The notes below the pieces were generated by a model. That model did not search any database. It had not been told where the DNA came from and worked only from the letters and a program-made list of their open reading frames with translations. Shown piece after piece: positions 9,166-18,652 of a stretch of 34,829 nt of DNA (its first letter is position 1; every line of letters starts with the position of its first letter). This DNA comes from an uncultured Bacteroidales bacterium. Its GTDB lineage: Bacteria; Bacteroidota; Bacteroidia; Bacteroidales; Bacteroidaceae. The stretch spans positions 1 through 34,829 of the forward strand of contig CACXUA010000028.1 of NCBI GenBank assembly GCA_902770725.1, read 5' to 3'. A program made the position numbers and the translations under genes.

Positions 9166-9173
9166 TAAATTTG
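9166..9173 (+). promoter_or_regulatory. -7 promoter element for the GH30 gene
   Basis: TAAATTTG matches TAnnTTTG and lies 22 bases before the GH30 start. Confidence 0.65.
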
Positions 9174-9195
9174 CAGCAAGAAAGCAATTTTATTG

Positions 9196-10590
9196 ATGAA
9201 GAGAGTTATTATAGTATTGGCATATTGTCTAATGACAACTTCCATGAAAGCTGTCAGCTATTCTGTCAATCCCGAGCAAGTCGTTCAGCATTGGGACGGC
9301 TGGGGCGTATCACTATGCTGGTGGGCAGGACAATGTGGCAAGTGGGACGAGGAGAAGGTGGACGAAATCATCGATTGGTTGGTCAGTCCCGATGGTCTCA
9401 ACTACTCGCATTTCCGCTATAACATAGGTGGCGGAGACGACCCTGAGAACCGCAATTGCGAGCTTCATCACATGGGCAAAGGCAAAGGCCTGCGAGCCGA
9501 AATGGAGGGGTTTAAGGACTTCACAGGCGACCAGTATCATTGGGAGCGCGATTCTGCCCAGCGCAGGATAATGCTCAAAATCAAGGAGAAGCGCCCTGAT
9601 GCTGTGTTCGAAGCCTTCAGCAACTCCTGCCCTTACTATATGACTTATAGTGGTTGTGTCGCTGGCAATAAAGATGGCAGCAAGGATAACCTCAAGCCCG
9701 AATACTACGAGGAGTTCGCACATTATCTCGTGGACGTCTGCAAGCACTACAAAGAGGCTTACGGCATCGAGTTCAAGACGCTGGAACCCTTCAACGAATC
9801 GGCCACGAGTTATTGGTATCAGAACGGTTCGCAGGAAGGCTGCCACTTCGATTACTCCTCGCAAATTGCCTTCCTTCGCGTCCTCGCTCCCATCCTGCAA
9901 GCATCAGGGCTCAGCACCATCATTTCTGCTTCCGACGAGACCAGCGTGGAGCACTCCATCAAGGCTATTCAGGCTTATAAGCAAGCAGGCGTTTTGCCTC
10001 TTGTTGGACAATGGAACACCCACACCTATCAAGGTGATACGAAGCAGCGCATTCGCCTCTCTGCATTGGTTCGAGAAGCAGGGAAACCCTTCTGGATGAG
10101 CGAAACGGGTTCTGGCGGAAAGGGTCTCGAAGGCAACCTGAAGATGGCTCAACGCCTCTTCGACGACATCAGATATCTGCAGCCTGAAGCATGGTTCGAC
10201 TGGCAATATATGGAGGAACGCAGCGACCAATGGTGCATGATTAACGGCAGTTTCCAAGGGCAGATTTATCGCAAGGTCAAGAACTACTTTGTTCGCCAGC
10301 AGTGCTCTCGTTTCATCAAGCGAGGTTACGACATCCTTCAGGCAGAATGTCCCCAGAGCCTCGCTGCCATCAGTCCCGCCCGCGACACATTAACATTGGT
10401 ACTTTTGAACGAAGGCGAAGAGACGACTCACAACATTCAGATTCAAAAATCCAGGTTCAAGAAGGCAAAAGTTTATCGCACCTCGGCTTCCGAGGATTTG
10501 GCTGTGGTAAAGGATGGTTTCAGTCTCAAAAACAACACGCTCAGCATCGTTTTGCCCAAGCAATCCATCACAACTGTAGTGCTTAAGTAA
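9196..10590 (+). CDS. Secreted glycoside hydrolase, GH30 family
   Basis: GH30 enzymes are retaining beta-glycosidases (glucosylceramidase, xylanase, endo-beta-1,6-galactanase). The 464-residue protein has a short hydrophobic signal sequence and starts the mature region SVNPEQVVQHWDGWGVSLCWW, typical of the galactanase-like branch. The proposed acid/base is Glu201 in LEPFNES and the nucleophile Glu303 in WMSETGS. The barrel covers about residues 25-380, with a C-terminal beta-sandwich after it (LTLVLLNEGEETTHNIQI). I use the ATG at 9196 rather than the TTG directly before it. It is transcribed from its own promoter, divergent from the GH20 gene. The next gene, 71 bases on, has its own signal peptide and weaker promoter-like box. 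The beta-1,6-galactanase reading is inference; the family is clear. Confidence 0.9.
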   Translation: MKRVIIVLAYCLMTTSMKAVSYSVNPEQVVQHWDGWGVSLCWWAGQCGKWDEEKVDEIIDWLVSPDGLNYSHFRYNIGGGDDPENRNCELHHMGKGKGLRAEMEGFKDFTGDQYHWERDSAQRRIMLKIKEKRPDAVFEAFSNSCPYYMTYSGCVAGNKDGSKDNLKPEYYEEFAHYLVDVCKHYKEAYGIEFKTLEPFNESATSYWYQNGSQEGCHFDYSSQIAFLRVLAPILQASGLSTIISASDETSVEHSIKAIQAYKQAGVLPLVGQWNTHTYQGDTKQRIRLSALVREAGKPFWMSETGSGGKGLEGNLKMAQRLFDDIRYLQPEAWFDWQYMEERSDQWCMINGSFQGQIYRKVKNYFVRQQCSRFIKRGYDILQAECPQSLAAISPARDTLTLVLLNEGEETTHNIQIQKSRFKKAKVYRTSASEDLAVVKDGFSLKNNTLSIVLPKQSITTVVLK

Positions 10591-10630
10591 AAAATTTTAG
10601 GTTTTTGCCTAAGGTATTCGAAAATAATCG

Positions 10631-10638
10631 TATCTTTA
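10631..10638 (+). promoter_or_regulatory. Possible -7 element for the CotH/LTD gene
   Basis: TATCTTTA is one base off TAnnTTTG and lies 24 bases before the ATG, with a TTTTTG stretch at 10602-10607 as a possible upstream element. Confidence 0.45.
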
Positions 10639-10661
10639 GACGGATTATGTGCTCTGATACG

Positions 10662-13600
10662 ATGAAAAACTACATACGTTGTCTTCTCTCTCTCCTGTTC
10701 TTGCCTGCCTTTGCTTGGGCACAAGACACAGCAACACCCGAACTGTATATCAACGAGATTCAGGTCGCAAACTTCGACCAGTACTTAGATAATGCCAATT
10801 GCTATGGAGGTTGGATTGAGTTGTATAATCCTTCTTCTCAGATTGTTTCTCTAGGTAACCATTATCTGGTAGATGGGGAAAATGAGTACAAATTGCCAGC
10901 AGCAATAGGAAAAGTTCCTGCAGGTGGCTTCAAAGTGCTTTGGTTCGACCATTATTATTCGGAAGGCAATTATGGCTCTGGGGCAAGGTCTCAAATCCCA
11001 TTTAAGTTGGATGTTGATGGCGGCACAATCAGTCTTCTAAACTCGGACAGAACAGTCATTTCCTCTGTTCCCTATCCCCCTTGTATCGCCCGATGCTCTT
11101 GGGCTCGAACCACAGATGGGGCAGAAGAATGGAGCTGGACAGGAGTACCTTCGCCCAGCAAGTCAAATAACGAAAGCACCTTTGCTACGTCTCGTCTTGA
11201 AGAACCAACCTTCACCATCGATTCCAAAGTCTTCACAGAGAGCTTCTGGACGCGAGTGAGGATTCCTTCTGGCTATACTTTACGCTATACTTTGGACGGA
11301 AGTGCTCCTACAGCCACTAATGGCGAGACGAGCACGAACGGTCTCTTTGAGATTACTTCCACAACGATTCTGCGCGTTTGTTTCCTGAAGGAAGGTTGGT
11401 TGCCGAGTCGGGTTGTAACACGCAGTTACATCTATCAGAACCACGACTATTACCTGCCGATTCTCTCTGTTGTCTCAGAACCGAAGAACTTCTTCGACGA
11501 CAAAGTTGGCGTTTTCATTAAGGGTACCAACGGAATGAGCGGCAACGGTCAGAGCACCGCCTGCAATTGGAATATGGATTGGGAGCGGCCGGTAAATATG
11601 GAGTATCTGGTTCCTGTTAAGGACGAGAATGGCAACACCAGCTATTCTCTGGTGCTGAACCAAGAGATGGACTTGGAGATTTGTGGAGGCTACACGCGGG
11701 CTTACGGTGGTGCAACCTTCGATGGCAAAACCTGGGAGGCAAGAAGTTCGTTCCGCCTGAAGACAGATAAGAAGTATGAGGGCGTGAATGCGATTAGTTA
11801 TCCCGTCTTCCCTTCGAAGCCTTACAATAAGTATCGTTGCTGGCAGGTTCGCAATGGTGGTAACGATACCTTCGCTCGCATCAAAGACCCCGCCATACAG
11901 ATGATGGTAATCAAGAGCGGCTTCTATGTTGATTGCCAAGACTATCAGCCTGCTCACGTCTTCCTGAACGGCGATTATTACGGAATGCTCAACATTCGCG
12001 AGAGCAATAACAAGCACTTTGCCCTCAGCAACTACGGCATAGACTTCGACGATATGGACCAGTTCGACCTGAGTAATGCCAAGTACAATCAGAAGTTGGG
12101 TGATGACCAAGCTTGGCTGCAACTCCTGAATCTGGCAAGACAATTGTCTCAGAACAAGTCGGAGGAAACGTATAGGCAGATTTGTGACCTCCTTGACATA
12201 GACGAATATGTGAACTATATGGCTCTTGATTGCTATATTGGTCCTTCGGATTGGATAACGAACACAAACAATGTGAAGGGCTTCCGCAGTCGAACAGACG
12301 GCAAGTTCCACTTCGTCCTCTTCGACCTCGATTCTGCTTTTGGGAGTTCCAGTATGCTCACACAGGTTCTGAACACAGACCGTGGTGCAAATGTTGACGA
12401 CCTCTTCTGCTACTTGATGACTTACGACCCATTCCGTCGTCAGTTCATGGATGCTTATTGCATCGTGGATGGCAGCATTTTCGAGCCCACTCGTTGTGAG
12501 GAGATTGTGCGAGAGATTTATCAGAACATCAGTCCAGCCTTATCGTTTGAAGGCTCCAGCTCGAACACAGGATTGATAAGTACCGTTCGCTCTGCCCATA
12601 ACGGAGCCCGCATCACTACCCTCAAGAACTATTATGGAGTCAACTATGGCCTCTTTGCAAACATCTCCTCAAACATTCCTGAAGCGCGTCTCTCTGTGAA
12701 TGGACAAGAGATTCCTACAGGCAAGTTCGAGGGCTATCTCTTTTCCTACAATGGTCAGCCCATAACGCTTTCAGCAAAAGCTCCTGCAGGTTATACCTTT
12801 AATGGCTGGATGTTGGAGAGCTCGGAGCTCATCAGTTCGACACTTGTTCCGAATGAGTCTGAATGGATGTACTACGACCAAGGCTCGATGGATGGCTTCG
12901 ACTGGAAGGCTCTTTCCTTCGACGAGACTGCAAATGGCTGGCGAACAGGGACTGCTCCCTTTGGCTTTGCTAAAGAGGGCTACTTCATGCAGGAGAACTC
13001 TGCCACGAAACTCGATCCAGGTTCCGACACCAGGCGTCCCACTTACTACTTCCGCAAGACCTTCCATCTCGATTCTCCGCTTGCAGATGGCGATGTCCTT
13101 TCCTTCAACTATCAGGTGGATGATGGCATGATGCTTTACGTCAACGGACACGAGGTTGGCGGGTATTATGTTACCAGCGGCTCGTCGTATTCAGACTTTA
13201 CTCAAGGAGGGCACGTTGAAGGGCAGAATCCTTATGTTGGCAGCTTTGTGATTCCTCACGAATATCTGCTTGTCGGCGAGAACCAGATAGCTGTAGAAGT
13301 GAAGAACTGTCATGGGACCAGCAGCGACATTTGGTTCGAAGGAAACCTGATGCTCGTTGGTAATGAGATGGGGGTTGCCTCAGCGAGCGAGAGTTTCGAC
13401 CTCATGGAGAAATATAGTGCAGACAGTCGTATCGCCTTGAAAGCTATGTATGTTCCGATTACGGATGAGCGTCAACGTTGGGCTGCAGGTGCTTCACCTT
13501 TGCGAATCAACGAGGTCGATGTGGTCGGTAATATAAGCATAAATGATTATGGCAGGAAGTCGGATTGGGTCGAAATCTATAATACGACGGACCAAGACAT

Positions 13601-15008
13601 TTCCCTCGAAGGCATTTATTTCAGCGATGATTCCAGCGACCCACAGAAGTTCCAGCTGAGTTCGGGCATTGTTCCTGCTCATGGCACACAGATAATCTGG
13701 TGCGACAAGCTGGAGCCCATCAGTCAGCTCCACGCTCCCTTCAAGCTCACGAATGCCGATGGAGCACGCGTTTGCATACAAGCTGCCGACGGTTCATGGG
13801 CGGACTGCCTGGAATACCTTACCCTCGATGGGTACAATACCTTCGGCAGGTATCCAGACGGAGCCAATATGTCAACCATTCTGAACCAGCCCACTATCAA
13901 CAAGTCCAACAAGTTGGGGCTGTCTGACTTCAGTCTTCTTACAGACGACGACTGGTTGGGACCAGACAGAACCATCACAATCGACCTTGCTGAAGGCTGG
14001 AACTGGACCTCGCATAATATGGCAGAGAGTGTTGACAAGAGCCGATTCCTGACTGATGCTCTCCAGTTGCGTGGACAAACCCAGAGCCTCTTGTTCAGCG
14101 AGGAGAATGGCTGGCAAGGAACACTTAGCGCTCTTGAAGCGGCGAAGGGCTACAAGATCAGGATGCAAAAGGAAGCTTCTGTTACACTTCGAGGGCCGAT
14201 TTATGATGTCAACACTCCAGTCGTCTTGCAGGCAGGATGGAACTGGATTGGCTGTCCTCTCTATAGTCCCACCACTTTGCAGGCTGCGCTTGCTCTCTAC
14301 GACCCGCATGAAGGCGACAAAGTCGTTGGTCTCGATGCCTTTGCCACCTACGAGAACGGACGCTGGAACGGCTCGCTGAAGGCTCTCAGCCCAGGGCAGT
14401 CATACCTCTTCTATGCTGCTCAGTCGCAAACATTCTGCTGGCAAAGCCTCAGTTCCCCAAGTGCTCGTAAACGTCGTTATGCCCCAGCAGAAGCGACTGC
14501 GGCAGATGAAATGGTTAATGGTCAATGGTCAATGGTCAATAATATTCATGCTTATCCAGATGTGATGACCTTAGTGGCTCGTGTGGAAGCTGATGAGCAG
14601 GTCTCTCTCGACGGCACGTATTATGTCGGAGCCTTCTGTGGTGATACCCTGCGAGGCATTGGAGTTTTGGATGGTGACTTGCTCTATATGAACATTCATG
14701 GCGAAGGACCAGACCAACTTGTCTTCCGTCTGCTCGATGGCGAAGGCGAAGTCTATCATTCAGCAGGCTATGTCGTTTTTCAGGCTTGCAAGCAGTTGGG
14801 CACAGTACAGAATCCCTATCCGCTTTGGTTCTCGAGTCAGGATATCATAGACGAGATAAAGCCAGCCTTTGCTTCGTCCGATAAAGTTCGAGCCATTCAG
14901 TATTTCAATCTTTCGGGTCAGCAGATTGCCAAGCCAACTTCGGGCGTCTGCATCCGCAAGATTACTTATGAGGACGGAAGCGTCAAGGTGTCGAAATTGA
15001 AGTACTGA
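10662..15008 (+). CDS. Large secreted CotH-kinase / lamin-tail domain surface protein
   Basis: A 1448-residue exported protein. The start at 10662 places a classic signal peptide at the N-terminus (ending AWA-QD). Order: lamin-tail domain ~25-175 (ELYINEIQVANF, GGWIELYNPS); chitobiase-like sandwich ~185-255 (LRYTLDGSAPTATNG); CotH-type kinase-like domain ~265-640, with FLNGDYYGMLNIRES near 434 and HFVLFDLDSAFGSS near 552; an InlB-repeat-like stretch; a galactose-binding-like region ~725-900; second lamin-tail domain from ~948 (LRINEVDVVG, DWVEIYN); two related AGWNW-type modules at ~1111 and ~1191; and a C-terminal sorting-like motif YFNLSGQQIAKPTSGV. CotH relatives phosphorylate secreted proteins in spore coats; whether this one is active is unknown. 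Type IX export is inference from the terminus plus sprA nearby. A 7-base repeat interrupts the coding region near residue 1285. Confidence 0.88.
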   Translation: MKNYIRCLLSLLFLPAFAWAQDTATPELYINEIQVANFDQYLDNANCYGGWIELYNPSSQIVSLGNHYLVDGENEYKLPAAIGKVPAGGFKVLWFDHYYSEGNYGSGARSQIPFKLDVDGGTISLLNSDRTVISSVPYPPCIARCSWARTTDGAEEWSWTGVPSPSKSNNESTFATSRLEEPTFTIDSKVFTESFWTRVRIPSGYTLRYTLDGSAPTATNGETSTNGLFEITSTTILRVCFLKEGWLPSRVVTRSYIYQNHDYYLPILSVVSEPKNFFDDKVGVFIKGTNGMSGNGQSTACNWNMDWERPVNMEYLVPVKDENGNTSYSLVLNQEMDLEICGGYTRAYGGATFDGKTWEARSSFRLKTDKKYEGVNAISYPVFPSKPYNKYRCWQVRNGGNDTFARIKDPAIQMMVIKSGFYVDCQDYQPAHVFLNGDYYGMLNIRESNNKHFALSNYGIDFDDMDQFDLSNAKYNQKLGDDQAWLQLLNLARQLSQNKSEETYRQICDLLDIDEYVNYMALDCYIGPSDWITNTNNVKGFRSRTDGKFHFVLFDLDSAFGSSSMLTQVLNTDRGANVDDLFCYLMTYDPFRRQFMDAYCIVDGSIFEPTRCEEIVREIYQNISPALSFEGSSSNTGLISTVRSAHNGARITTLKNYYGVNYGLFANISSNIPEARLSVNGQEIPTGKFEGYLFSYNGQPITLSAKAPAGYTFNGWMLESSELISSTLVPNESEWMYYDQGSMDGFDWKALSFDETANGWRTGTAPFGFAKEGYFMQENSATKLDPGSDTRRPTYYFRKTFHLDSPLADGDVLSFNYQVDDGMMLYVNGHEVGGYYVTSGSSYSDFTQGGHVEGQNPYVGSFVIPHEYLLVGENQIAVEVKNCHGTSSDIWFEGNLMLVGNEMGVASASESFDLMEKYSADSRIALKAMYVPITDERQRWAAGASPLRINEVDVVGNISINDYGRKSDWVEIYNTTDQDISLEGIYFSDDSSDPQKFQLSSGIVPAHGTQIIWCDKLEPISQLHAPFKLTNADGARVCIQAADGSWADCLEYLTLDGYNTFGRYPDGANMSTILNQPTINKSNKLGLSDFSLLTDDDWLGPDRTITIDLAEGWNWTSHNMAESVDKSRFLTDALQLRGQTQSLLFSEENGWQGTLSALEAAKGYKIRMQKEASVTLRGPIYDVNTPVVLQAGWNWIGCPLYSPTTLQAALALYDPHEGDKVVGLDAFATYENGRWNGSLKALSPGQSYLFYAAQSQTFCWQSLSSPSARKRRYAPAEATAADEMVNGQWSMVNNIHAYPDVMTLVARVEADEQVSLDGTYYVGAFCGDTLRGIGVLDGDLLYMNIHGEGPDQLVFRLLDGEGEVYHSAGYVVFQACKQLGTVQNPYPLWFSSQDIIDEIKPAFASSDKVRAIQYFNLSGQQIAKPTSGVCIRKITYEDGSVKVSKLKY
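14514..14541. repeat. 7-base tandem repeat inside the CotH/LTD gene
   Basis: Heptamers GTTAATG, GTCAATG, GTCAATG, GTCAATA, translated as MVNGQWSMVN, in a linker before the last folded module. Same unit, rotated, as the sense strand of the repeat at 5440-5474. Confidence 0.8.
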
Positions 15009-15016
15009 CAGATTGA

Positions 15017-15236
15017 AATTTGGTTCGTAGCGGCCGCCGTGAATTCTTTTGGCGGGCGCTACGATTTCTTTTGGCGGGCGCCGTGAATATTTTTGGCGGC
15101 CGCTAAAACGTCAGGAGACACGTGAAGTCTCCCCTCGACACCAGTCAACTCTCCCAACTTGACACGTGAACCTGCCCAACTTAACACGTTAAGTTTGCAA
15201 AGATGGCACGTTAAGTTTAGCGACTTGACTGGGGGA
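15017..15236. repeat. 22-base-period intergenic array, locus B
   Basis: Ten consecutive 22-base frames fit, starting 15017, 15039, 15061, 15083, 15105, 15127, 15149, 15171, 15193 and 15215. The left half is GC-rich (units with TTTTGGCGGGCGC). The right half carries CACGTGAA or CACGTTAA in each unit. From 15178 the layout is arm AACTT, centre AACACGTT, arm AAGTT, linker TGCA. It fills the gap between the CotH gene and the pheT promoter; no gene is apparent in the gap. Confidence 0.8.
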
Positions 15237-15270
15237 ATGTAGAAAAAAGGCGCGCGTAGTTCAAAATAAT

Positions 15271-15298
15271 TCTTCATTCTTCATTCTTCATTCTTATT
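15271..15298. repeat. 7-base tandem repeat upstream of the pheT promoter
   Basis: Heptamers TCTTCAT three times plus a degenerate fourth (TCTTATT), ending 8 bases before the pheT -7 element. Confidence 0.75.
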
Positions 15299-15305
15299 TT
15301 TTTTG

Positions 15306-15313
15306 TACCTTTG
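15306..15313 (+). promoter_or_regulatory. -7 promoter element for pheT-yebC
   Basis: TACCTTTG, 33 bases before the pheT ATG, preceded by a T run; same form as the ruvA promoter. Confidence 0.75.
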
Positions 15314-15346
15314 CACGCGATTTATAAATAATAAGGTAAAGAAGCA

Positions 15347-17854
15347 ATGAACATTTCATACAAATGGCTTAAGGAATATGTCGATACAACCCTAAGCGCA
15401 CAAGAGGTTGCTGATGCTCTCACAAGTGCTGGCCTCGAGGTTGATAGCGTGGAAGAAGTGCAGACCATCAAGGGTGGTTTGGAAGGTTTGTATGTGGCTG
15501 AAGTGCTGACTTGCGAGCCGCATCCAGACAGCGACCACATGCATGTTTGCACCGTCAATGTGGGTCAGGGCGAGCCTCTGCAGATTGTCTGCGGCGCTCC
15601 CAACGTCGCTGCCGGTCAGAAGGTTATTGCTGCCGTAGTTGGAACCAAGCTTTACGACGGCGACGAGTGCTTCACCATCAAGCGCAGCAAACTGCGTGGC
15701 GTGGAGAGCTTCGGAATGCTTTGTGCTGAGGACGAGATTGGCATCGGAAACGACCACAACGGCATCATCGTGCTTCCTCAGGAAGCTAGGGTCGGCACAC
15801 CTGCTGCCGAATACTATCACGTTGAGAGCGATTGGCTGATTGAAGTCGATATCACACCCAACAGAGCAGACGCTTGCAGCCATTATGGTGTGGCTCGCGA
15901 CCTCTATGCCTGGCTCGTTCAGAACGGCTACAAGACCAGTCTTCATCGTCCCGATTGCGAGAAGTTCAAGGTGGACGACGAGTCGCTGCCCATCAGCATC
16001 ACCATCGACGACCCGAACCTCTGTCCTCGCTACGTTGGCGTTACTTTGACGGGCTGCGAGGTGAAGGAAAGTCCTGACTGGCTTCAGAACAAGCTTCGCA
16101 CGATTGGCCTGCGTCCCATCAACAATATCGTGGATATCACGAACTTCATCATGATGGCTTACGGACAGCCTCTGCATTGCTTCGACGCAGATATGATTGA
16201 GGGCAAACAGGTAATCGTCAAGACTTTGCCAGAAGGCACTCCTTTCATAACGCTCGATGGCGTGGAGCATAAGCTCTCGAATCAAGACCTGGCCATCTGC
16301 AATGCTAAGGAGCCGATGTGTATTGCCGGCGTCTTCGGCGGAAAGGGTAGTGGTACGTACGACACGACTGTCAATGTCCTGCTCGAAAGCGCTTACTTCA
16401 ATCCGACCAGCATCCGCAAGAGTGCGCGCCGTCACGGCTTGAGCACAGATGCAAGCTTCCGCTTCGAGCGTGGCATCGACCCCAACGGTCAGGTGTATGC
16501 CATCAAGCAGGCAGCCATCCTCGCAAAGGAACTGGCAGGCGCGAAGGTCAGCATGCAGATTGTGGATGTGCATCCAAAAGAGCTGCCTGACTTCAAGGTA
16601 TCACTCAAATACGACTACGTGGATACCCTCATCGGCAAGCACATTCCCGAGGAAACCATCAAGAGCATCGTGACGAGTCTCGAGATGAAGATTGATAAGG
16701 AAACTGCCGAAGGTCTGGAACTCACGGTTCCCGCTTACAGAGTGGATGTGCAGCGTCCTTGCGATGTTGTGGAGGATATTCTTCGCATCTATGGATATAA
16801 TAATGTAGAGATACCGACGACGCTCAAGAACAGCCTGACCACCAAGACAATTCACGATACGAGCCATAAGCTGCAGAACATTATTGCAGAGCAGCTCGTT
16901 GGTGGTGGCTTCCGTGAAATCCTCAATAACAGCCTGCAGCGTGGCGCATATTATGACGGCTTGGAGTCTTACAAGAGCGAGGAGTCTGTGAAGCTTCTCA
17001 ATCCGCTCAGCCAAGACCTCAATGTGCTTCGCCAGACACTTCTCTTCGGAGGACTGGAGAGCATTGCTCGCAACATCAGTTATCGCAACACAGACCTGCG
17101 CTTCTTCGAGTATGGCAACTGCTATCGTTTCCAGGCAGAGAAGAAGTGTCCGGACATCATTCCTGGCGTGAGCAGCAGTCGCGACCCTGAGGTCATCAAG
17201 CATGTGCTCGATGCTTACAGCGAGGACTATCACCTCGGACTTTGGCTTACAGGCAAGCGCGTGCGTGGCAGTTGGGCTCATCCCGACGAGGACAGTTCGT
17301 TCGCCCAGCTCAAGGCTTATGTGATGAACATCTTCACCCGTCTTGGTGTTCCCTTCGGAATGCTTGTGTTTGGCGAAGGCAAGAGCGACATCTATAGTGC
17401 AAGCATCTGCATCGAGAACAGAGGCGGCAAGGTGCTCGCAGAGATGGGCATCGTGTCGAACAAGCTCACAAAGGCATTCGACATCGATTCTCCTGTCTAT
17501 TTCGCCGACATCCGCTGGAACCAAATCCTGCGCATCATCCAGAAGCAGAACGTCACCTACACAGAGATAAGCAAGTTCCCAGCAGTAAGTCGCGACCTCG
17601 CTCTGCTGCTCGACAGCAATGTGCCTTTCGGCGAAGTGGAACGCATTGCCTATCAAACAGAGAAGAAGCTGCTCAAGGCAGTTAAGCTCTTCGACGTCTA
17701 TGAAGGCAAGAATCTGCCCGAAGGCAAGAAGTCCTATGCTGTGAACTTCATCCTGCAGGACAACGAGAAGACGATGGGCGACAAGCAAATCGACGCCATC
17801 ATGCAGAAACTCATCAACAACCTCAAGCAACAGCTTGGTGCTGAACTCAGATAG
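15347..17854 (+). CDS. pheT: Phenylalanine-tRNA ligase beta subunit
   Basis: The beta subunit of the alpha2-beta2 synthetase that charges tRNA-Phe; it binds the tRNA and carries the editing site. The protein has 835 residues, normal for the family. It starts MNISYKWLKEYVDT. Domains: EMAP-like tRNA-binding fold ~40-150 (VLTCEPHPDSDHMHVCTVN); B3/B4 editing domain ~215-395 (RPINNIVDITNFIMMAYGQPLHCFDAD); B5 domain ~415-495; catalytic-like core ~500-735; C-terminal ferredoxin-like anticodon-binding domain ~740-835 (FPAVSRDLALLLD). yebC follows 24 bases later, likely the same transcript. No T-box or tRNA-like leader is visible between promoter and start. Confidence 0.97.
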   Translation: MNISYKWLKEYVDTTLSAQEVADALTSAGLEVDSVEEVQTIKGGLEGLYVAEVLTCEPHPDSDHMHVCTVNVGQGEPLQIVCGAPNVAAGQKVIAAVVGTKLYDGDECFTIKRSKLRGVESFGMLCAEDEIGIGNDHNGIIVLPQEARVGTPAAEYYHVESDWLIEVDITPNRADACSHYGVARDLYAWLVQNGYKTSLHRPDCEKFKVDDESLPISITIDDPNLCPRYVGVTLTGCEVKESPDWLQNKLRTIGLRPINNIVDITNFIMMAYGQPLHCFDADMIEGKQVIVKTLPEGTPFITLDGVEHKLSNQDLAICNAKEPMCIAGVFGGKGSGTYDTTVNVLLESAYFNPTSIRKSARRHGLSTDASFRFERGIDPNGQVYAIKQAAILAKELAGAKVSMQIVDVHPKELPDFKVSLKYDYVDTLIGKHIPEETIKSIVTSLEMKIDKETAEGLELTVPAYRVDVQRPCDVVEDILRIYGYNNVEIPTTLKNSLTTKTIHDTSHKLQNIIAEQLVGGGFREILNNSLQRGAYYDGLESYKSEESVKLLNPLSQDLNVLRQTLLFGGLESIARNISYRNTDLRFFEYGNCYRFQAEKKCPDIIPGVSSSRDPEVIKHVLDAYSEDYHLGLWLTGKRVRGSWAHPDEDSSFAQLKAYVMNIFTRLGVPFGMLVFGEGKSDIYSASICIENRGGKVLAEMGIVSNKLTKAFDIDSPVYFADIRWNQILRIIQKQNVTYTEISKFPAVSRDLALLLDSNVPFGEVERIAYQTEKKLLKAVKLFDVYEGKNLPEGKKSYAVNFILQDNEKTMGDKQIDAIMQKLINNLKQQLGAELR

Positions 17855-17878
17855 AAACAACATTAAATACTAAATACA

Positions 17879-18619
17879 ATGGGAAGAGCATTTGAATATC
17901 GCAAAGCGACTAAACTGAAGAGATGGGGCCACATGGCTAAGACATTCACCCGCCTGGGCAAGCAGATTGCCATTGCCGTGAAGGCTGGCGGTCCTGAACC
18001 AGAAAACAACCCAGCATTGCGTAGCGTTATCGCTGTCTGCAAGCGCGAGAACATGCCGAAGGACAACATCGAGCGCGCCATCAAGAACGCGATGGGTAAG
18101 GACCAGAGTGATTACAAGAGTGTGACTTACGAAGGATACGGCCCTCACGGTGTTGCTGTCTTTGTTGATACGCTTACCGACAACACAACCCGCACTGTTG
18201 CCGACGTTCGCAGCGTCTTCAATAAGTTCTCAGGCAACATGGGAACAACTGGTTCGCTGGCTTTCCTCTTCGACCACAAGTGCGTGTTTACCTTCAAGAA
18301 GAAGGACGGCATGGACATGGACGACTTCATCCTCGACATGATTGACTGCGGTGTTGAGGAAGAATATGATGAGGAGTACGACGAGGAGAAGGACGTAACC
18401 ACCATCACTATCTATGGCGAGCCGACCAGCTTCAATGCCATTCAGAAGAAACTCGAGGCAGATGGTTTCGAGGAAGTGGGCGGTGAGTTCACCTACATCC
18501 CCAACGACACGAAGGACGTAACTCCAGAGCAGCGAGAGACTATCAACAAGATGGTGGAGAAGCTCGAGGAATTCGATGACGTCCAGACCGTTTATACAAA
18601 CATGAAGCCAGAGGAGTAA
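17879..18619 (+). CDS. yebC: YebC/PmpR family protein (TACO1-like)
   Basis: YebC-family proteins were long listed as DNA-binding regulators; more recent work links the family (with mitochondrial TACO1) to relieving ribosome stalling. The 246-residue protein begins MGRAFEYRKATKLKRWGHMAKTF, the Bacteroidota form of the GHSKWANIKHRK motif. The three-domain layout is intact: helical N-terminal domain to ~75 (NNPALRSVIAVCKRENMPKDNIERAI), then two alpha/beta domains (YEGYGPHGVAVFVD; GTTGSLAFLFDHKCVF). A very acidic stretch EEEYDEEYDEEKD lies near residue 160. It follows pheT in one operon and ends in a terminator at 18653. Confidence 0.95.
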   Translation: MGRAFEYRKATKLKRWGHMAKTFTRLGKQIAIAVKAGGPEPENNPALRSVIAVCKRENMPKDNIERAIKNAMGKDQSDYKSVTYEGYGPHGVAVFVDTLTDNTTRTVADVRSVFNKFSGNMGTTGSLAFLFDHKCVFTFKKKDGMDMDDFILDMIDCGVEEEYDEEYDEEKDVTTITIYGEPTSFNAIQKKLEADGFEEVGGEFTYIPNDTKDVTPEQRETINKMVEKLEEFDDVQTVYTNMKPEE

Positions 18620-18652
18620 AATTTGGTCAAGAAGCTTTATGTTAATAAGAAT

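Noticed and set aside
10596-10613. Terminator between the GH30 and CotH genes (TTAGG, loop TTTTTG, CCTAA)
   Set aside because: Only five pairs and no T run after it; more likely part of the promoter region.
15059-15277. 72-codon minus-strand frame in the pheT upstream gap
   Set aside because: Lies entirely in the 22-base array; the apparent protein is a translation of the repeat.
15392-17863. Two long minus-strand frames (393 and 420 codons) across pheT
   Set aside because: Shadows of pheT, whose domains are complete on the plus strand.
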